This document shows positions 59,055 to 64,000 of a stretch of DNA of 64,000 bases, one piece after another. Within the stretch, counting starts at the first letter, position 1, and each line of letters opens with the position of its first letter. The stretch lies in assembly GCA_020631735.1 (NCBI GenBank), contig CM036221.1, forward strand, positions 13,125,381 through 13,189,380. The letters are read 5' to 3'. Both the position numbers and the translations under genes were made by a program. The stretch is from Saccharum officinarum. Taxonomy: Eukaryota > Streptophyta > Magnoliopsida > Poales > Poaceae. The notes beneath the pieces were generated by a model that saw only the letters and a list, made by a program, of their open reading frames with translations, made no database searches and was not told where the DNA came from.

Positions 59055-62000
59055 ATCTCCCCCTTTTTGGTAATTGATGACAACTCTACAAAGATATGGA
59101 AATTATGCTTTTTCAAGCTAGCACTTCACATAAGTGTAAATTGCTAACTTGTTTTTGGATTTAATGTTACTTATCCAACTTTTAAGCTCTATGTTAAGAT
59201 TTGGATAAGCACCATAAAATCCGACTTGGTAGTGATAACTCCCCCTACATATGTGCTCAAATGGTTTGGTTTCAAGCTTGCCCATATGTATAAATATGAA
59301 ATTTGTGGGAGGGTTAGCACTACTAAGTGATGCTAAGGTGTATAGAATAAACCTTTGTAGCTCGCTACCAATTAGTAGCTTGATACCATTTGAAAATCAC
59401 AAGTTTGCCATCATCCTTAGCATCATGAGTAGCTAGACATCAAAAACACTAGAAACCCCGTGAGATCAATATTATAAGCAAGGTTCTAGTTCTTGCATGA
59501 TAATCATAAGTCTAGCTAACATCCTATGCATGCTAGTTATCAAATCATCATTCAAGTTCTATAACTAGCATACACCACACAAGCATGCATATTGAATTTA
59601 AGAACTTTATGCAATGCAAGCAAGCACATGAATTATGCACATATCAAATGTAATCAATCAAAGTTCATGAGCTTGGTCCCCCTACTTGTGTGCTTTCTTT
59701 GTCCAAGAATGTTTGATCCCCTTACATTCTTCAATGTTACTCCCTCTTTGTCCATGTTCATGTCCAATCTTTCCAATCTCTCCCCAAAGCTCAAAAGTTT
59801 TCATATCTTTGTCCAACTTCTCCCCCTTTGTCATCAATTTCCATAAAAGGTGTTCTTCTCAATTGATACAAAGGCTTATATTGGGGTAGATGGTTGAGAC
59901 TTGAATATTGCATTTTTGATGGACATTACCACATATGTTGGAATGACAAACTTTATGGTTGCTCTTGAGATTCCACATAGGATCTTTGACCTTGATACCA
60001 ATTGGTGGGGCTTCTCCCCCTATGTCATAGCATGTGTCATTCACTTGAGATACCACTTGGAGATGAGGGTAGCATTTCTTGATTTGATCACTTAAAGTTG
60101 AGGATCACTTGTGAAACCATTGTCTTGCATGAATGATACCACGTGAAGATACCATGAGTAGGAATGTGATACCTTTTGAAAGAATTTTCTAGTATGGATC
60201 CACTTTGAAGGATTTGACAATAATATTCATTTCTTGAACATTCACTATCTTCATGAGTACCATTTGTAAGATATCACTTGTAAGTTGATGATCTAGACAC
60301 CACTAGTGAATACCACTTGGAAGATCAATTTGAGTCTAGATACCACTTGAAACAAACTAGATATCTATTTTCATTATTGTCTTGTGCTTGTACTCTTATC
60401 ATTGTCATGAGCTTCTTGTATGACTTGAACTATGTTGATTTGCCTAAGATTCCAAGTCCGGTTTGATCCAATGACAAGCTTCTTCACTCCTCATGCTAAG
60501 GGTTATCTTGCCAATGTTGTACTTGTCACTTGTTAGCAATCCAAACTAGATCAAGTACTTGGGTTTACTAGCTCATGAACAAACTCATATACATACCACT
60601 AGAACATTTAGACAATCAAGCAATAGTGGTAGGCTATGAATCTAAAAATTTCATTTGTCATGCATGATCCTAATAAGCATGTACTATATGCACTAACCGC
60701 ATACTAGTAAGGGATGAAATGATCATGCTCATTATAATGATACCTTTGCTATGTTGGAGTAGAGGATAGTCACATAGATTCCAATTCATTACTCCAATAG
60801 CAATATGAAGTCCAATTTATAAGCTTGGTGAAGACCAATCATCATAGATAAATCCATTCTTCACCCATATGAAAATGTAAACCACTTATAATCAAGTGCA
60901 CTATCTCTTGAGTTGTGGTTGGCTTGCTTCATCCTTTTGATCAATGCTTGCATGAGAGAACTACTTAGAATACCACTTGAAATACATGACTAGCTCTCTT
61001 TTGGGTGTTGCTTGCTCTTTAGATCAATCCTTTTGATTGCTTCAACTAAGCATCACAAGTTCCTCGGATCACCACTTCCATGTTAGCCTTCCAAGTCCCA
61101 AACTTGGTTTCACCTACACACGGCGGCAAGCCCCTCACTAGGGAGAAGTGACATTTCTCCAAAGAACCACTCTTGATACTCACTTGAAATGATATAGTTT
61201 GATTGATCCAAATGATGAACTCAATCTTGATGAATAATCCTTGAATCTACATTTGAGTCCAACTCTTCCTACATGTTTAAGTTCTTTTCTTTGTACCAAA
61301 TGATCTCCAATCATCACTACAACTTAAACTTCATCTTCATTTTAAGTTTGATCTTGATCTTCAAATTGAGTACCAAATAAGTACACCAAGTACATTTCAC
61401 AATACAAAAGTCTTGTACTCATTGCTCGTCATGCTTCTAGATCAATCCAAAACCAAACTTAGGTACCTCAACCACTTATAAACATGTTTCCAACTTGAGG
61501 ACCTTTCAATCAAAGTGACTCTAGATTAATCTAATGATTGTCATTTTTCTGGCAGATTCTGTACCCTTCAAAGAATAATTCATATCTCCCAATGTACAGA
61601 TCCAAATGCCATAAAATTTGGTGGAGATGTGCTTCACTAAGTCATATAGCAACTGTAAAAATTTGAACTTCTTTTGACTTCTAGATTGCTACTAGATTTC
61701 AAATCTTCCACCACTGCTACATGCTGAAAACTGCTGCACTATAGCTGACAAGATGCACTCCAAAACCGAAGCATCTCTTATCCACTTCTCATGAAATTTC
61801 TACAGCATCTTCTTTCATAAGTGTAGAGCATGTATACCAAATTTCAAGCCAATCCAAATAGATTTGATCACTCAAATATGGCTAAGATCACTGCTAGCTC
61901 AGATTTTTAATGTAGGACAGATTTCAATACATGAGCTATTCTTCATCAAATATGAATCAAACTTGAAACTAACTTGTTTGAATACTTTCACAAGACATAT

Positions 62001-62422
62001 ATCCATTCAATCCACTTACTAAATATCATCTCATGAATTTATTCAACCCAAATCAATCCAAACTTGATTGCTAAGCATTTAATCCATTCAATCATCTCAT
62101 AGCAAGCAACATTGCACATTTATCCAATTCAATCAACTCATATGCACCCAAATAAAATGATCAACAAGAGATATACCTTGGTTAGCCCATGATCATCCAA
62201 TAGCAAGCTTTTACTCAAATAAATTGCAAGCCATCAAATATATCCAATAAATCACCACAATCTTGAATGTTGCACTTGTATGTTGTAGCATTTGGACTCC
62301 ACTTATTTTGACTTGGCATTGGGATAGAATATGCACTAAGCTTTAAAACTTGATTCAACATATGATGACCAAAATGAAACCATTTGAATCAAGCCTCCAA
62401 TGCCGATGGTACCTATAAACAA
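59055..62422 (-). mobile_element. Copia-type element interior without pol or env coding capacity
   Basis: About 3.35 kb between the polypurine tract (59055-59068) and the gag stop codon. It is AT-rich, with no open frame above about 85 codons and no RT, RNase H or integrase motif that I can find. The motif ATACCACTTGAA and variants (TACCACTTGGA, TATCACTTGTAA) recur about ten times on the plus strand, densest at 60040-60360. This is the place where pol and env-like genes lie in autonomous SIRE/Maximus elements, so this copy looks non-autonomous. Confidence 0.65.
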
Positions 62423-64000
62423 TCATCCACTCTTCGATGGTACCCAAACAAGTTTGGGTCCTCTCAAGTTAGGAGCAACATACTTAGGCAAAGCCTTAGT
62501 ATAGTTAGCGGGATGTTTTGCAATTCCAACCAATGAGGTACCATTGCCATCCTTTCTAAGCATATTAGTATTATCAATTGAAATAGGCTTAGAATTGTTA
62601 CCTAGGGGACATGAATGAGCCATGTGTCCCCTTTCCCGGCATAAGTAGCAACTTCTTTTAGAGTGAGCCTTTTCTTCCTTGCTCATGTGTTGCTTCTCAA
62701 TGCCTTGCCTCTTATGAGTTGCTTGAGCTTTCTTCTCAAGCTTGGTAGGACACCCCGAGACAAAGTGTCCCATATCTTCACACTTGAAGCACTTGATGTG
62801 AGCATGTACTTTCTTCTCGATTTGATTCTTGCTCATCATCTTGGCATCTTGGATTTGCATTGGATGCCTTGCTCTACCACCCCTTCTTGTTTTCTTCTTC
62901 TTCTTCATCAAGTCATCATCATCTTCATGGTTGATTTTGACTTGATCTTGGGGCTTTGCTTTTGGCTCAACTTGAGACTTCTTGGTAGGGCAATACTTAG
63001 CAATATGTCCCATTTCATGGCATCGGTGGCACATGAGTTGGGATAGCTTCTTTGCATTTTGCTTCTTCATAATCTTGCCCTTGCTCTTGTTGTAGCCAAT
63101 ACCACTCTTATCACCATATCTTCTTTGATTGGTCATGATATGCTCAATGGCGATTTTAGAGTTGTAGCACCTCTCCAACTTGTTGCTCAAATTCTTCACT
63201 TCACTTTTGAGCTCATTGTTCTCCTTCAAAAGGTTAGTCTCACAAGACATAGAAGTAGAACAAGCATCTAATTGTGAAGAACATGGCATATCTAATAAAT
63301 CATCACAAGAGGTGGATACATGCTTCTTGCCTACATCACAAGGGTTAGTAATATGTGATTGATCATTTGACCCAAATGATGAGCTCTCACTAGATTTGGT
63401 TTCTTCATTAGAAAGCTTCTTAGTGAGTAAAGCATGTTCTTGTACCAAGTTATCATGAGCAACACTAAGCTCCTCATGAGCCAATTTTAGCTCCTCATGT
63501 GAACAAGTAGTAACATAAAGTAGATGCTTTTGTTGTTCACATGTGGTTTTTAGAAATGAGTTTTCATTTTTTAATTTGCTTGTTTTTGCCATCTCATTTC
63601 TTAGGGCCTTTGAGAGTTTATATAGAAGCTCAAAATTTGGATCATCACAATCAACAACAAAACCACCAATTGATACCTTAGTGTCACCATGTGACATGGA
63701 ACAATGTGGTGATGTTGAAGAGCTTGTTGAAGCATCACTCTCATAGCCATCACCTTCACCATCAAGTGTGCATGAAGTAGAATCATTTCTTGCATCACTT
63801 GTGGCATTATCATCATTCTTGTCAAGTGATCTTGTGGAATGATCATCATCATCATCACTTGACATTGAGGTGGAGCAATCCTCCACAATCACCTCGTTGT
63901 GGTCATGCTCAACATCCTCATGTACCTCCATCACTATGTGATCATCCTTCTTGAATTTTCCATCATCCCAAATTGAGGAGTCACAATAGTGATGCTTGAG
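62423..64000 (-). CDS. Retrotransposon gag with three CCHC zinc knuckles (5' end outside window)
   Basis: The minus-strand frame is open from the window edge (reading SSIWDDGKFKKDDHIV) to the stop at 62423-62425, over 520 codons without a break. It has an acidic Ser/Asp-rich part (STSMSSDDDDDH), a long heptad-like coiled-coil stretch (LSKALRNEMAKTSKLKNEN ... LLKENNELKSEVKNLSNKL), then three zinc knuckles: CHRCHEMGHIAKYC, CFKCEDMGHFVSGC and CYLCRERGHMAHSC. It ends LRGPKLVWVPSKSG, matching the gag C-terminus of SIRE/Maximus Copia elements, which packages RNA in virus-like particles. No protease follows. No stop or frameshift is visible, unlike the older element at 20354. The start codon is not in the window; the internal ATG near 63931 is unlikely to be the true start. 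Confidence 0.88.
   Translation of the reverse strand, partial: LKHHYCDSSIWDDGKFKKDDHIVMEVHEDVEHDHNEVIVEDCSTSMSSDDDDDHSTRSLDKNDDNATSDARNDSTSCTLDGEGDGYESDASTSSSTSPHCSMSHGDTKVSIGGFVVDCDDPNFELLYKLSKALRNEMAKTSKLKNENSFLKTTCEQQKHLLYVTTCSHEELKLAHEELSVAHDNLVQEHALLTKKLSNEETKSSESSSFGSNDQSHITNPCDVGKKHVSTSCDDLLDMPCSSQLDACSTSMSCETNLLKENNELKSEVKNLSNKLERCYNSKIAIEHIMTNQRRYGDKSGIGYNKSKGKIMKKQNAKKLSQLMCHRCHEMGHIAKYCPTKKSQVEPKAKPQDQVKINHEDDDDLMKKKKKTRRGGRARHPMQIQDAKMMSKNQIEKKVHAHIKCFKCEDMGHFVSGCPTKLEKKAQATHKRQGIEKQHMSKEEKAHSKRSCYLCRERGHMAHSCPLGNNSKPISIDNTNMLRKDGNGTSLVGIAKHPANYTKALPKYVAPNLRGPKLVWVPSKSG

Noticed and set aside
62663..63746. Plus-strand ORFs opposite gag.
   Set aside because: Shadows of the gag coding strand, with hydrophobic composition typical of an antisense reading.

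Overview
The window is nuclear DNA of a panicoid grass, most likely an Andropogoneae relative of sugarcane, Miscanthus or sorghum. The evidence is the transposon content (SIRE/Maximus-type Copia elements, very long LTRs of Gypsy style, Mutator-like elements, grass MITEs), spliced genes with GT-AG introns, and a GC-rich first coding exon. No prokaryotic, organellar or viral gene set is present. The species is an inference; the grass assignment is strong.

Layout. 1-20353: a non-coding LTR retrotransposon with LTRs of about 4.9 kb and a 4.8 kb interior (LARD type), minus orientation. It appears almost twice around a 100-N gap (8927-9026). The pattern of shared variants suggests one element duplicated by two unmerged overlapping contigs. 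20354-28254: the 3' part of a SIRE/Maximus Copia element into whose pol gene the LARD inserted. It holds the end of integrase/RT/RNase H, a gene-like leader with a putative intron, a decayed envelope-like ORF, and a complete 3' LTR. 28255-29230: the 5' end of another transposon, probably a Mutator-like element, which the Copia element interrupts. 29231-39390: gene-poor DNA with a 4.3 kb solo LTR (31426-35739) flanked by a perfect 5-bp target duplication. 39392-40335: MITEs. 40376-43979: a nearly complete Mutator-like element with TIRs and a three-exon transposase pseudogene.

The genic island is 44592-50529 and has two apparently intact host genes in convergent orientation. One is an IQ67-domain (IQD) calmodulin-binding protein (5 coding exons, 474 aa, plus strand). 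The other is exonuclease V, EXO5 (7 exons, 368 aa, minus strand). A short LINE-like insertion with a 15-bp target duplication lies in or just beyond the EXO5 3' UTR, and the Mutator-like element sits about 0.6 kb upstream of the IQD start codon.

Right of the island, 51000-52000 holds clustered MITEs. From 52517 to the end is a nested stack: a Gypsy/LARD-like LTR, cut by a Copia LTR (55207), cut by a second Copia-type element (56741 onward, minus strand). That last element has a 3' LTR, 3.3 kb of non-coding DNA where pol and env would be expected, and a gag gene with three zinc knuckles running off the window.

No operon-like cooperation is expected. The biology is a small host-gene island surrounded by nested retrotransposons. 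The most interesting structure is the gene-like module inside the Copia element (22545-26219): a palindromic CG-rich array like those in the LTR promoters, a telo-box leader, a putative intron ending one base before an ATG, and an envelope-like ORF whose stops are almost all CAG-to-TAG changes.
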